The notes: generated by a model not told the origin, from the letters alone. DNA of 64,000 bases from Desulfarculaceae bacterium (GCA_020444545.1 JAHLKT010000004.1:1-64000), one strand, 5' to 3'. Shown: positions 1 through 8,480, numbered from the stretch's first letter. Program-made: numbers and translations.

Positions 1-335
1 ACCGTGGCCCGGTTGCGCACCTGGGGCGAGCCCACCGCGCCCGCGCCCAGGGCCAACACCTTGGCCGCGCCGCTAAGCTCCGCGCTGGCGGCCAGGGCCG
101 AGGCGGTGAGGCGGGGCCCCACCACCAGGGCGTCGCCCTCCGCCCTCAGCTCCATCAGCTCGGGCAGCGCCTCCAGGCCCACCAGGTGCTTGGGGGAGAG
201 CTTCTTGTGTTTCATGTTGACCAAGAGGTCGGTGCCCCCGGCGATGACCGCGGCCTCGCCGCCGTACTGCGCCAGCACCTCCAGCGCCTCGGCCACGCTG
301 GCCGGCTGGTGATAGCTGAACCTGGGTAGAAGCAT
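1..335 (-). CDS. FAD-binding subunit of a molybdenum hydroxylase (partial)
   Basis: Only the first ~111 codons of this leftward gene are present; it runs off the left edge. The N-terminus has the FAD-binding loop AGGTDLLVNMK (about residues 32-42) and the conserved GSPQVRNRAT segment near the edge, both typical of the CoxM/XdhB/HcrB medium subunit. That subunit passes electrons from the Mo/Fe-S subunits to FAD in xanthine dehydrogenase, CO dehydrogenase and 4-hydroxybenzoyl-CoA reductase complexes. The substrate cannot be told from this fragment. ubiX and lpdD lie just upstream on the same strand, so an aromatic-acid substrate is plausible, but that is inference. Confidence 0.85.
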   Translation of the reverse strand, partial: MLLPRFSYHQPASVAEALEVLAQYGGEAAVIAGGTDLLVNMKHKKLSPKHLVGLEALPELMELRAEGDALVVGPRLTASALAASAELSGAAKVLALGAGAVGSPQVRNRAT

Positions 336-405
336 GTGTTTGGCCTCCGCTGTGTCCCGGCGGGTTCGCTTTGGGCGCCCGCCTGTTTGCGCTGCCCGCT
401 GGGGG

Positions 406-969
406 CTACTGGCTGCCCCAGCGCCGGAAGAGGTCGTGTTCCACGCCCATCAAGTCCAGCGCCTTGCCGATGCTCTGATGTATTAGGTCCAGGATGCTTC
501 GGGGCTGATGATAAAAGGCCGGGATGGGAGGCAGGATGGAAGCCCCCAGGCCGGCGGCCTTGCTCATCAGCTCCAGGTGGCCCTGGTGCAGCGGGGTCTC
601 GCGCACCATGAGCACCAGGGGGCGGCGTTCCTTGAGGCAAACGTCGGCCGCGCGGATGAGCAGGTTGTGATCAAAGGAATTGGCTATACCCGAGAGCGTC
701 TTGATGGTGCAGGGAGCCACCAACATGCCCCGGTGGCGGAAGGAGCCGCTGGCCGGGGGAGCGGCCATGTCGTCCACCTCGTAGACCTTGCTTGCCAGGG
801 CCTTGACCTGCTCCACGGTGTAATCCGTCTCGATGGCCAGGTTGCGGGCCCCGGCCTCGCTCAGGATCAGATGGCAGGGCACCTCCAGGGCGGAGAGCGC
901 CTTAAGCGCCTCCACGCCGTAGATGACCCCGCTGGCTCCGGATATGCCCAACAATATGGGTAACGACAC
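406..969 (-). CDS. ubiX: UbiX-family flavin prenyltransferase
   Basis: About 187 residues, normal for the family. It opens with the FMN-binding glycine loop GISGASG (residues 7-13) and ends with the conserved block around FYHQPRSILDLI and KALDLMGVEHDLFRRW. UbiX enzymes join dimethylallyl phosphate to FMN to make prenylated FMN, the cofactor of UbiD-type decarboxylases. The start is GTG at 969, preceded by GGAGGGCGAG. Longer upstream starts would run into lpdD, whose stop is only 11 bases away. The same-strand order lpdD-ubiX suggests cofactor supply for a UbiD aromatic acid (de)carboxylase encoded outside the window. Confidence 0.92.
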   Translation of the reverse strand: MSLPILLGISGASGVIYGVEALKALSALEVPCHLILSEAGARNLAIETDYTVEQVKALASKVYEVDDMAAPPASGSFRHRGMLVAPCTIKTLSGIANSFDHNLLIRAADVCLKERRPLVLMVRETPLHQGHLELMSKAAGLGASILPPIPAFYHQPRSILDLIHQSIGKALDLMGVEHDLFRRWGSQ

Positions 970-980
970 CTCGCCCTCCC

Positions 981-1355
981 TCAGAGCAGCTCGGCCAACA
1001 GGAGCTCGGTGAGCTTTTCGCTGTTGGCCTGCACCAACTCGATGGCTTCCCGGTCCAGGCCGTCCCAATGGATGCCCGCCGTGAGCACCACCTTGGTCTT
1101 CAGCCCGGCCGAAAGCCGCTCGGCCATGTTCTGGGCCAGCCGGTCTTCCTTGTGGCCCACGTAGGTGAACACCGAGGCGGTGGAGCTGGCGCGCGCGGGA
1201 TCGGCCAGGCTGGGCCGCGGAGTGGCCATGGCCACCGCCCCGATATGAGGGGCCTCGCCGCCCCACACGTAGACCAGAAGGTCCGGTCCGATCCTCACCG
1301 CTGCCGCCTCCAAGTTGTAGCGTTCGGCGTCGGTTTTTACTATGACCGTGGTCAT
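981..1355 (-). CDS. LpdD-like prenylated-flavin chaperone/accessory protein
   Basis: A 124-residue protein without membrane segments that resembles the small D subunit (LpdD family) linked to UbiD-type gallate and vanillate decarboxylases. The family is proposed to help deliver or mature prenyl-FMN. Visible features are a conserved N-terminal beta-rich segment ending in YVWGGEAPHIGAVAMATPRPS and the later segment SVFTYVGHKEDRLAQ. It is immediately followed by ubiX, the usual partner. An AAGGAGG lies about 13 bases before the ATG, slightly far. The family assignment rests on recalled similarity and context. Confidence 0.7.
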   Translation of the reverse strand: MTTVIVKTDAERYNLEAAAVRIGPDLLVYVWGGEAPHIGAVAMATPRPSLADPARASSTASVFTYVGHKEDRLAQNMAERLSAGLKTKVVLTAGIHWDGLDREAIELVQANSEKLTELLLAELL

Positions 1356-1438
1356 GCCTGAATAAATACCTCCTTAGTATTATATTGTTACCCAGAGGGG
1401 GCCTGGCGCCGGGTTTTCGGCGGGCGCCGTGGGGGCGC

Positions 1439-1468
1439 TTGGCCGCCCCGCCCCGGGCAAGGCATAAT
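1439..1468 (+). promoter_or_regulatory. Possible sigma70-type promoter for the ThiS-ThiF operon
   Basis: TTGGCC and CATAAT are separated by 18 bases, about 50 bases before the ThiS-like gene in a divergent intergenic region. On the other strand a TATAAT near 1380-1390 could serve lpdD. Motif match only. Confidence 0.4.
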
Positions 1469-1520
1469 CAATAGACGGCCTGGCAGGATTATAGCTCAGA
1501 AAGTCAGGAGAAGCAGGCAC

Positions 1521-1733
1521 ATGGGTGATGGGATGAAAATCGTGGTCAACGGAATGGCCGAAACGGTGCCCCCCGGCAGCACCGTGGCCTCGCTGGTGGA
1601 GCTGTTCGAGGAGGCGCACCCCGAGCTGATCACCGAGCTCAACGGCCGTTTCGTACACCCCAAGGACTACGCCTCCACCCAGGTGAGCCCCGGCGACAAG
1701 CTGGAGTTCATCAACGCGGCTTTCGGGGGCTAG
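1521..1733 (+). CDS. ThiS/MoaD-like sulfur carrier protein
   Basis: A 70-residue ubiquitin-fold protein ending in the diagnostic Gly-Gly (AAFGG). Its C-terminal glycine is expected to be adenylylated and thiocarboxylated by the E1-like protein encoded directly downstream, which begins one base after this stop. The carrier could feed thiazole, molybdopterin/tungstopterin or another sulfur-transfer pathway; the sequence does not decide which. A second in-frame ATG at 1533 is an alternative start, so the first four residues are uncertain. No thiG, moaE or moaA is visible nearby. Confidence 0.85.
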   Translation: MGDGMKIVVNGMAETVPPGSTVASLVELFEEAHPELITELNGRFVHPKDYASTQVSPGDKLEFINAAFGG

Positions 1734-1734
1734 G

Positions 1735-2481
1735 GTGGCCTCGCGCTACGAAGTGCAGGAGCGTTTCGCCTCCCTGGGGCCCGGCGGCCAGGCCCATCTG
1801 GCCGCAGCCACCGCAGTGGTGGTGGGAGCGGGCGCCCTGGGCGGCCACTCGGCCCAGCTTTTGGCCCGGGCCGGGGTGGGCCGCTTGCGTTTGATAGACC
1901 CTGACCGCCCCGCCTTGGACAACCTGCATCGCCAGGTGCTCTACGACGAGACCGACGTGGCCGCCGGGGAGCCCAAGGCCGTGGCCGCGGCCAAGCGTCT
2001 AGGCGCGGCCAACTCGGAGATAGTCATCGAGCCGGTGGTGGAGGCCCTGGACCAAGCCAACGCGGCGCGCCTGCTGGCCGGGGCCTCGCTGGTGCTGGAC
2101 GGCCTGGACAACCCCCAGGCCCGCTACGCCCTGAACCGGGCCTGTGTGTCCCTGGGCATTCCCTGGGTGCACGCCGGGGTGGCGGGCTCTCGCGGCCAGC
2201 TTCTGGTGATCCGCCCGGGCCAAGGGCCCTGCCTGCAATGCTGGGCCCCAACCGAGCCCCGGGAGCCCCTGAGGCACAGCGTGGCCAGCGAAGGCATCCT
2301 GGGGCCCCTGCCCGCCGTCATGGGCGCGCTCCAGGCCAACGAGGCCATCAAGCTCCTGGCCGGGGCCGAGGGAGCCTTACTGCAAGGCATGCTCCTGGTG
2401 GAGCTATGGCCGCCGCGCTTCCGGGAGCTGGCCTGGGCCGGCACCGCCGCACCCTGCCCCGCCTGCGGAGGCAGCTACTAA
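1735..2481 (+). CDS. ThiF/MoeB/HesA-family E1-like adenylyltransferase
   Basis: 248 residues with the E1-like layout: nucleotide loop VGAGALGGHSAQLL (about 31-44), arginine finger in NLHRQ, the DGLDN metal/ATP motif near residue 122, a cysteine segment CLQCW (about 165-169) and a closing CPACG. The two CxxC pairs probably bind zinc. It activates the C-terminus of the partner sulfur carrier. It starts at GTG 1735, one base after the ThiS-like stop, so the two are probably translationally coupled. There is no rhodanese domain, unlike long MoeB proteins. Confidence 0.88.
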   Translation: MASRYEVQERFASLGPGGQAHLAAATAVVVGAGALGGHSAQLLARAGVGRLRLIDPDRPALDNLHRQVLYDETDVAAGEPKAVAAAKRLGAANSEIVIEPVVEALDQANAARLLAGASLVLDGLDNPQARYALNRACVSLGIPWVHAGVAGSRGQLLVIRPGQGPCLQCWAPTEPREPLRHSVASEGILGPLPAVMGALQANEAIKLLAGAEGALLQGMLLVELWPPRFRELAWAGTAAPCPACGGSY

Positions 2482-2566
2482 CGCCTTCCGCCCCTTGGCT
2501 TATCCGCCGCCAGGCTCTACAATCTTTCCCACGACCTCCATCAATTCAGCAGGCGAGGCGAAGAGC

Positions 2567-4135
2567 ATGCAGCATAGCGACGTGGCGATCATCGGAGCCG
2601 GGCTGGCCGGCATTTTGGCCGCGGCCACGGCCGCCGAGGCCGGGGCCTCGGTGCTCCTCATCGACCGGGGCGGCGTGGGCCTGGGCACCAACTCGGCCAT
2701 GAGCAACGGCTTTTTCTGCGGCCCGGGCGATGACTATTCGGTGGAGCAGTACGTCGCGGACACCATCGACACCGGCCGGGGCCTGAACCGCCGCTCCTAC
2801 GTGGAGCGGGTGGGCCACGGCGCGCGCCCGGCCATGGAGCACCTGGCCAAGCTGGGGGTGGAGCTGGCCCCCATGCGCCGCATGTACAGCGCCCCCACCC
2901 CGCGCCAGGACGTGATCCGGGGCGTGGGGCTCATGGACGCGCTAGCCAAGTCCCTGCGCGGCCGCGCGGGCATAACCGCCCTGACCAACTTCCAGGTGCG
3001 CCGTTTGCTGAGGGACGGCAAGCGGGTTGCCGGCCTGGAGGGCCTGGACGCCAAGGGCCAGGTGCGGCGAATGGCGGCCAAGGCGGTGGTCCTGGCCTGC
3101 GGCGGGGCGGGCGCGGTCTACGCGGTAAACGACAACATGAAGGCCATCACCGGGCAGGGCTACAGCCTGGCCGCCTCGGCGGGCCTGCCGCTCATGGACC
3201 TGGAGTTCGTGCAGTTCTATCCCCTGGTGCTGGTGGAGCCCGGCCTGCCGCCGGTTATGCTCTACCCGCCCTACCCTCCCGGCTCGCGCCTGCTCAACCA
3301 CGCCGGGCAGGACATCCTGTCGCGCCACGGCCTGGACGACGTCAACCTGGCCATCCAGAGCCTTCGGGACAAGCTCTCCATCATCATCGCCCAGGAGGCC
3401 TCGGCCGGGCCGGTGCGCATGGACTTCACCCAGGTGGCCGCCGAGCACTGGGACCGCTATCCCCTGGGCCTGCTCAGCCACATGTCCTTTGACTTCAAGA
3501 AGCAGGGCGTGGCGGTGATGCCAGGAGCCCATTTCTGCATGGGCGGGGTGGAGGTGGATTCCCAGGGCGCCACGGCGCTGTCCGGCCTGTTCGCCTGCGG
3601 GGAGATGGTCTGGGGCCTTCACGGGGCCAACCGCCGGGGAGGCAACGCGCTCACCGAGTGCCTGGTCTCGGGCCGTTTGGCCGGACGGGGCGCGGCTCAG
3701 TATGCCCAGGGCGCGGACGCCCCCCAGCCCGTTGGGGACGAGGCCGCCCCGCCCCGGCTTACGCCCTCGGGCGAGGGCAACCCGTTGCGCCGCTTGCGCG
3801 ACCGCTTGCGCGAGATCACCTGGCAGCGGGCGGGCATCATGCGCACCGCCGAGGACCTGACCCGGGGCCAGGAGGAGCTGAGCGCCTGGGCCAACGAGCT
3901 GGCCCACGCCAAGCCGGCCACCCTGCGTCAGGAGTGGCTGCGCTGGGATCTGGAGTGCGGCGGCCGCTTCGTGGCCGGGGTGCTGGCCGGCAGCCTGGCC
4001 CGCCAGGAAAGCCGGGGGGCGCTCTTGCGCCAGGACCACCCCGAGCAGGACGATGAGTCCTGGAAGGTGAACAGCCGCCTGGAGCTGGGCCCGGAAGGCA
4101 TCTGGTCGGTGAGCCACCGCCCGGTGGAAGGTTAG
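2567..4135 (+). CDS. FAD-dependent oxidoreductase, fumarate reductase/aspartate oxidase flavoprotein type
   Basis: 522 residues. The N-terminus holds the dinucleotide-binding motif IIGAGLAG followed about 20 residues on by the acidic strand end LLIDRG. The C-terminal FAD contact LHGANRRGGNALTECLVSGRLAG is characteristic of the succinate dehydrogenase/fumarate reductase/L-aspartate oxidase superfamily. A shortened helical domain follows. ATG 2567 is chosen because the Rossmann motif begins within the next ten codons. No Fe-S or membrane anchor subunit is adjacent. It lies 85 bases after the ThiF-like gene and may share its transcript. The substrate is unknown. Confidence 0.78.
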   Translation: MQHSDVAIIGAGLAGILAAATAAEAGASVLLIDRGGVGLGTNSAMSNGFFCGPGDDYSVEQYVADTIDTGRGLNRRSYVERVGHGARPAMEHLAKLGVELAPMRRMYSAPTPRQDVIRGVGLMDALAKSLRGRAGITALTNFQVRRLLRDGKRVAGLEGLDAKGQVRRMAAKAVVLACGGAGAVYAVNDNMKAITGQGYSLAASAGLPLMDLEFVQFYPLVLVEPGLPPVMLYPPYPPGSRLLNHAGQDILSRHGLDDVNLAIQSLRDKLSIIIAQEASAGPVRMDFTQVAAEHWDRYPLGLLSHMSFDFKKQGVAVMPGAHFCMGGVEVDSQGATALSGLFACGEMVWGLHGANRRGGNALTECLVSGRLAGRGAAQYAQGADAPQPVGDEAAPPRLTPSGEGNPLRRLRDRLREITWQRAGIMRTAEDLTRGQEELSAWANELAHAKPATLRQEWLRWDLECGGRFVAGVLAGSLARQESRGALLRQDHPEQDDESWKVNSRLELGPEGIWSVSHRPVEG

Positions 4136-4153
4136 GTCCGCCGCAGCCCCGCG

Positions 4154-4182
4154 TTGACACCGGGGCCGGAGCGTGCCAGAAT
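4154..4182 (+). promoter_or_regulatory. Sigma70-type promoter of the B12-uptake operon
   Basis: Consensus TTGACA (4154-4159), a 17-base spacer and CAGAAT (4177-4182, 4 of 6 to TATAAT). Transcription would start near 4189, about ten bases before the P1 stem of the riboswitch. This placement supports both calls. Confidence 0.75.
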
Positions 4183-4199
4183 CCATCCAGAAATAGTTA

Positions 4200-4361
4200 G
4201 GAGTGGGCGGCCCATATAAGGGCCAAGAGGGAAGACGGTGTGAATCCGTCGCGGACCCGCCGCTGTAACCGGTACGAAAGCCGCGAAGCCACTGACCCAG
4301 CCCGGGTTGGGAAGGCGCGGCCGGTAGGCTCGATCCGGAAGCCAGAAGACCTGCCCACTCC
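4200..4361 (+). promoter_or_regulatory. Cobalamin riboswitch aptamer
   Basis: The closing P1 stem pairs GGAGTGGGC (4200-4208) with GCCCACTCC (4353-4361). Inside are the conserved landmarks of the class, including GGGAAGACGGTGTGAATCC, the CGCTGTAA core and the B12 box AGCCACTG. It precedes genes for corrinoid uptake and remodelling. Ligand binding is expected to lower expression through the terminator ~90 bases downstream. Confidence 0.95.
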
Positions 4362-4449
4362 CGGCGCCCCCCAAACGCTGCGAGGTACGGTGAGGCGCCG
4401 GCGACCGCCGACGCGGCCGTGCTTGGGGGTCAAGAAGAAAGGGTGCCAT

Positions 4450-4484
4450 CCCCGAGCCCATAGGGCTTGGGGTTTCTTTTTTTT
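4450..4484 (+). terminator. Intrinsic terminator of the cobalamin riboswitch
   Basis: CCCCGAGCCC (4450-4459), a 3-base loop and GGGCTTGGGG (4463-4472), followed by a T tract with one C (4473-4484). It lies between the aptamer and the first gene, as in riboswitches that act by transcription attenuation. Confidence 0.88.
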
Positions 4485-4522
4485 GGCCTGGTAAAAATCC
4501 TGGCAGAGAACGGCGCAAAGCA

Positions 4523-6565
4523 ATGCCCTTTCGGCGCACCATAATTAGTCTCATCAGCGCGGCCCTGATTCTGGCCGCCAGCTTGCCCGCCCTGGCCACG
4601 GTCACAATCAGCGACCTTACCGGGCGCAAGGCCACCTTTGCCGCTCCGCCGACCCGCATCGTCTCCCTGGTGCCTGCGGTCACCGAGAGCCTCTACGCCC
4701 TGGGCGCGGGGGACACGGTCAAAGGCACCTCAATCTTTTTCGACACCCCGTACGGCTACCAGCCCGCCCCGGTGGTGGGCGGTTTCTTCGCGCCCAGCCT
4801 GGCCGCGATCCTCGAACAAAAGCCCCAGGTGGTGATCACCGGGCGCATCCACGGCAAGCTGGAACAAAAGCTGCGGGCCAAGGGCATCACCCCCCTGCGC
4901 TTGCAGGCCGACCGCCTGGAGGACCTGTACCGGAGCCTGACCATCCTGGGCACACTGCTGGGCAAGGAGCAACAGGCCGCCGCCCTGAACGCCAAGCTGC
5001 GCGGCCAGATGAAGGAGATGGCGGCCAAAACCGCCAAGCTGCCCGCATCGGCCAGCCGCCGGGTGACCCGAGTGATGGGGGTGAACCCCAAGAAGAACCT
5101 GATCTCCATCCCGGGCGACGACTCTTTTCAGAACGACCTGATCGCCGCGGCCGGGGGCACCCCGCCCCAGGTGGGCAAAAAGGGCGGCTCCGTGCCCCTG
5201 ACCCTGGCCGAGTGGCAGAAGCTCGACCCCCAGGTGGTCTACTGGTGCGGCGACAAGAAAAAGGTTCGCGAGTTCTTGTCCCAGCCCGGATGGCGCGAGG
5301 TGGCCGCGGTCAAAAACCAGCGCCTCTATACCCTGCCCTGCCAGCTGACCTGCCGGGCCTGGGTGCACTCCGGCGAGTTCGTGGCCTGGCTCTCGGCCCT
5401 GGCCTACGGCGACTACTACGCCAAGCCCGAGTATCAGCTCTCCCCGCCCAAGGTGATAGGCCGCGAGCCGCTCAAAATCAAGCTGAGCTACGTTGCTCAG
5501 GCCGAGGTGGTCAGCGAGCGGCTCATGGACTTCGTGCAAAAGACCCTGGTCATCGAGCTCAAGCAGCTGGGCATGGTGCTGAGCACCCTGGAGGGCCAGC
5601 GCGAGGGCGTCTCCTGGGTGGGCAACCACTATCTGCCCCCACCCACTTGGAGGCTGGGCACCCATGGCGGCCTGGCCGACCTGCGGGCCCGGGTGCTGGG
5701 GGTGTTGGGCCTGGAGGCGGGCCGGACCAGCCTGCTCTATACCGGGGCCAACATGGACCACTTAGCCATCCAGCGGGCCAGCCAAGGCGAGCGGGTGGCC
5801 TATGCCCTGGTCACGGCCGGGGCCCGGGGCAATGCCCTGCGCCTGGCCGTGGAGAACCAGGGCCATCTGGACCCGGGCACCATCAACGTGATCATTATGA
5901 CCAACCGGAGCCTGAGCCCCCGGGCCATGGCCCGCGCCCTGATCAGCGCCACCGAAGGCAAGACCGCCGCCCTGGAGGATCTGGACCTGCGCTCCAGCTT
6001 CAAGCCGCTGAAATACGCGGCCACGGGCACCGGCACGGACAACATCGTGGTGGTGCAGGGGCAGGGCCCGGTTGAGGACCTGACCGGCGGGCACAGCCCC
6101 ATGGGCGGGCTCATCGCCCGCGCGGTGCACGCCGGGGTCCTGGAGGCCGTGGCCCGCCAGAACCGCCTGCGCCAGGGACGCAACGTATTTCAGCGCCTGC
6201 GGGAGCGCAAGGTGAGCCTCCACGCCCTGGCCGGCTACTCCGGCGGCAACTGCCCCCAGGGCGGTGTGTCCTTGGGGCGTTTGGAAGAAGCGTTGCTCAA
6301 CCCGCGCTACGCCGCCCTGGTGGAAGCGGGCCTGAGCCTGAGCGACGCGGCGGCGCGGGGGCAGGTGCATGATTTGGCCGCGTTCCAGGTATGGTGCGAC
6401 GCGGTGTCCCGGGAGCTCGCGGGCAAGCGGCCCCTGGCCCCGCCGGTCAAGCTGGGCGGCCCGGAACTGCCTCGGCCCCTGGCCATGGCCCTGGGGGCCA
6501 TCCTGCGCGGCCTGGCCTCGGAACCCCGGCCCCTGATCCCCATCTCCGGCGGGAGCTGCGGTTAG
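4523..6565 (+). CDS. Secreted BtuF-type corrinoid-binding protein fused to CbiZ adenosylcobinamide amidohydrolase
   Basis: 680 residues. Residues 1-26 are a Sec signal peptide ending near SLPALA. Residues ~28-300 are a class III periplasmic-binding (BtuF/FecB) domain with the opening pattern RIVSLVPAVTESLYALG. Residues ~315-560 match CbiZ, including LVTAGARGN, TNRSLSPRAMARAL, EGKTAALEDL and ATGTGTDNIVVV. CbiZ cleaves the aminopropanol side chain of adenosylcobinamide to give adenosylcobyric acid. A ~120-residue Cys-containing tail ending in ISGGSCG is unassigned. It is the first gene after the B12 riboswitch and ends 3 bases before a second BtuF. The signal peptide puts the CbiZ domain outside the cytoplasm, which is unusual. 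The ribosome-binding site is weak. Confidence 0.85.
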   Translation: MPFRRTIISLISAALILAASLPALATVTISDLTGRKATFAAPPTRIVSLVPAVTESLYALGAGDTVKGTSIFFDTPYGYQPAPVVGGFFAPSLAAILEQKPQVVITGRIHGKLEQKLRAKGITPLRLQADRLEDLYRSLTILGTLLGKEQQAAALNAKLRGQMKEMAAKTAKLPASASRRVTRVMGVNPKKNLISIPGDDSFQNDLIAAAGGTPPQVGKKGGSVPLTLAEWQKLDPQVVYWCGDKKKVREFLSQPGWREVAAVKNQRLYTLPCQLTCRAWVHSGEFVAWLSALAYGDYYAKPEYQLSPPKVIGREPLKIKLSYVAQAEVVSERLMDFVQKTLVIELKQLGMVLSTLEGQREGVSWVGNHYLPPPTWRLGTHGGLADLRARVLGVLGLEAGRTSLLYTGANMDHLAIQRASQGERVAYALVTAGARGNALRLAVENQGHLDPGTINVIIMTNRSLSPRAMARALISATEGKTAALEDLDLRSSFKPLKYAATGTGTDNIVVVQGQGPVEDLTGGHSPMGGLIARAVHAGVLEAVARQNRLRQGRNVFQRLRERKVSLHALAGYSGGNCPQGGVSLGRLEEALLNPRYAALVEAGLSLSDAAARGQVHDLAAFQVWCDAVSRELAGKRPLAPPVKLGGPELPRPLAMALGAILRGLASEPRPLIPISGGSCG

Positions 6566-6568
6566 GCC

Positions 6569-7489
6569 ATGCGGGCGCGAAAATCCATAGCCCTGGTCTT
6601 GGCTTTGACGGCCGCGTTGGCCCTGCTGGCGGCGCGCCCCGTGCTGGCCAAGGGCAGCCTGGAGACCGACGAGATGGGCCGTCAGGTGGTGGTGCCTTCG
6701 CATCCCCAACGGCTCATCGGCTTGATCCCCTCGCTCACCGAGGTGTTTTTCGCCCTGGGCCTGGGCGACAAGGTGGTGGGCGCCACCACCTGGGCCGACT
6801 ATCCCCCGGCCGCGCGCCGGCTGCCCAGGGTGGGAGCCTACGTGTCTCCCAACTTGGAGCAGATCGTGGCCCTGAAGCCGGACCTGGTGGTGGCCAACAA
6901 GGAGGGCAACCCGCCTTGGGTGGTGCACCGTTTGTCCGGCATGGGCGTGCCGGTGTACGTCACCGTGCCCGTGGCCCCGGAGGAGCTGCCCGCCTCCCTG
7001 GCCAAGCTGGGCGCGGTGCTGGGCGCGCCGGAGGCGGGCAACAAGCTGGCCGCCGAGCTGAAAGCCCAGTTCGCCGAGGTGGCCCGCCGCCTGAAGGGGG
7101 TCAAGCCCCGCCCCACCCTCTTGGTCATCGGCAGCCGTCCCCTGGTCAGCGCGGGCCGTGACACCATGAACCACCGCCTGCTGGAGCTGGCCGGGGGCAT
7201 TAATGTGGCCTCGGCCTCGTCCCAGCGCTGGCCGCGCCTCAACCTGGAGTTCGTGGTGGACGCCAAGCCCGAGGTGATCATCGTGAGCACCATGGAGCGG
7301 GGGCAGAACCTGGGCCGCGAGCTGGAATATTGGCGGAAGCTCCCCGGCGTAGGCGACCGCCCCGGGGTGCGGGTTGGTTCCATCCAGAGCGACATCATCG
7401 ACCGCCCCGGCCCCCGCCTGGGCCTGGGGCTCATGAAGCTGGCCGCCCTGATCCATCCCGAGCGCTTCGCCCCGGAGAAGGCCCAATGA
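6569..7489 (+). CDS. btuF: Cobalamin/corrinoid ABC transporter substrate-binding protein (BtuF type)
   Basis: 306 residues with a signal peptide (hydrophobic core LVLALTAALALLAA, cleavage near VLA-KG) and a class III periplasmic-binding fold. Landmarks are RLIGLIPSLTEVFFALGLGDKVVG, NLEQIVALKPDLVVA and the late SIQSDIIDRPGPRLGLGL. It should capture vitamin B12 or related corrinoids in the periplasm and deliver them to the permease, whose ATG overlaps this stop by 4 bases. The riboswitch upstream supports a corrinoid rather than a siderophore or haem substrate. Confidence 0.88.
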   Translation: MRARKSIALVLALTAALALLAARPVLAKGSLETDEMGRQVVVPSHPQRLIGLIPSLTEVFFALGLGDKVVGATTWADYPPAARRLPRVGAYVSPNLEQIVALKPDLVVANKEGNPPWVVHRLSGMGVPVYVTVPVAPEELPASLAKLGAVLGAPEAGNKLAAELKAQFAEVARRLKGVKPRPTLLVIGSRPLVSAGRDTMNHRLLELAGGINVASASSQRWPRLNLEFVVDAKPEVIIVSTMERGQNLGRELEYWRKLPGVGDRPGVRVGSIQSDIIDRPGPRLGLGLMKLAALIHPERFAPEKAQ

Positions 7490-8480
7490 GGGCCACGCCC
7501 AAAAACCTGCTCTGGGTGTGCCTGGGCCTGTGCGCCCTCATGGTGGCCGCCTTGTTCATCGGCCTTTGGCTGGGCACGGTGAGCATCACGCCGGGCCAGT
7601 TCCTGGCCTGGCTGGGCGGCAAGCTGGAGGGCGCCCCGGCCATCATCCTGGGCCAGCTGCGTCTGCCCCGCCTGCTCCTGGCCGGGCTGGTGGGAGCCTG
7701 CCTGGGCCTGGCGGGCGCGGTGTTCCAGGCCATGCTCCGCAACCCCCTGGCCGAGCCCTTCATCCTGGGGGTGTCCGGCGGAGCGGCTTGCGGCGCGGTG
7801 TTCGCGGTGCTGGTGGGCATCGCCGGGCTCTGGCTCCAGTCGCTTTTGGCCTTTGCCGGGGCCCTGGGCACCGTGGCCCTGGTGCTGGCCATCGCCCGCC
7901 GTAGGGGCAGCCTGGAGACCAGCACCCTGATCCTTTCCGGGGTGATGATAAACGCCTTTTTCACCGCCCTGATCATGTTCGTCATCTCCACCACCAGCAA
8001 CCAGAAGCTGCACGCCATCCTCTTCTGGCTCTACGGCGACCTGGCCGCGGCCAGCCTTCCCAAGGTGTACCTGCTCCTGCCGGTGACTATCCTGGGCGGG
8101 GCGGTGGTCATGCTCTACGCCAAGCACCTGAACCTGCTCACCGCTGGAGGCATGGCCGCCGCCGCCCTGGGCGTGGCGGTGGAGCGGGTCAAGCTGACCA
8201 TGTTCCTGGTGGTCAGCCTGCTGGTGGGGGTCACGGTGAGCCTGTCCGGGCTCATCGGCTTCGTGGGGCTCATGGTGCCGCACCTGGTGCGCATGACCTT
8301 GGGGCACGACCACCGCTTGCTCCTGCCCGCCTCCGCCCTGTTCGGGGCCTCCTTCCTCATGCTGGCCGACACGGCGGCGCGCACGGTGATCAGCCCCTCC
8401 TCCCTGCCGGTGGGCGTGGTCACGGCTTTCCTGGGCGCGCCCTTCTTCGTGTTGCTCATGGCCAGGCGCGGGAGCCGCTG

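Noticed and set aside
4200-4361. A tRNA-like fold, because of the GTGAATCC segment.
   Set aside because: The B12 box, the CGCTGTAA core and the 9-bp P1 stem identify a cobalamin riboswitch. No tRNA was recognised anywhere in the window.
5762-7486. A 574-codon frame antisense to the btuF-cbiZ and btuF genes.
   Set aside because: Composition is typical of antisense shadow translation, while the plus strand has coherent families and overlaps.
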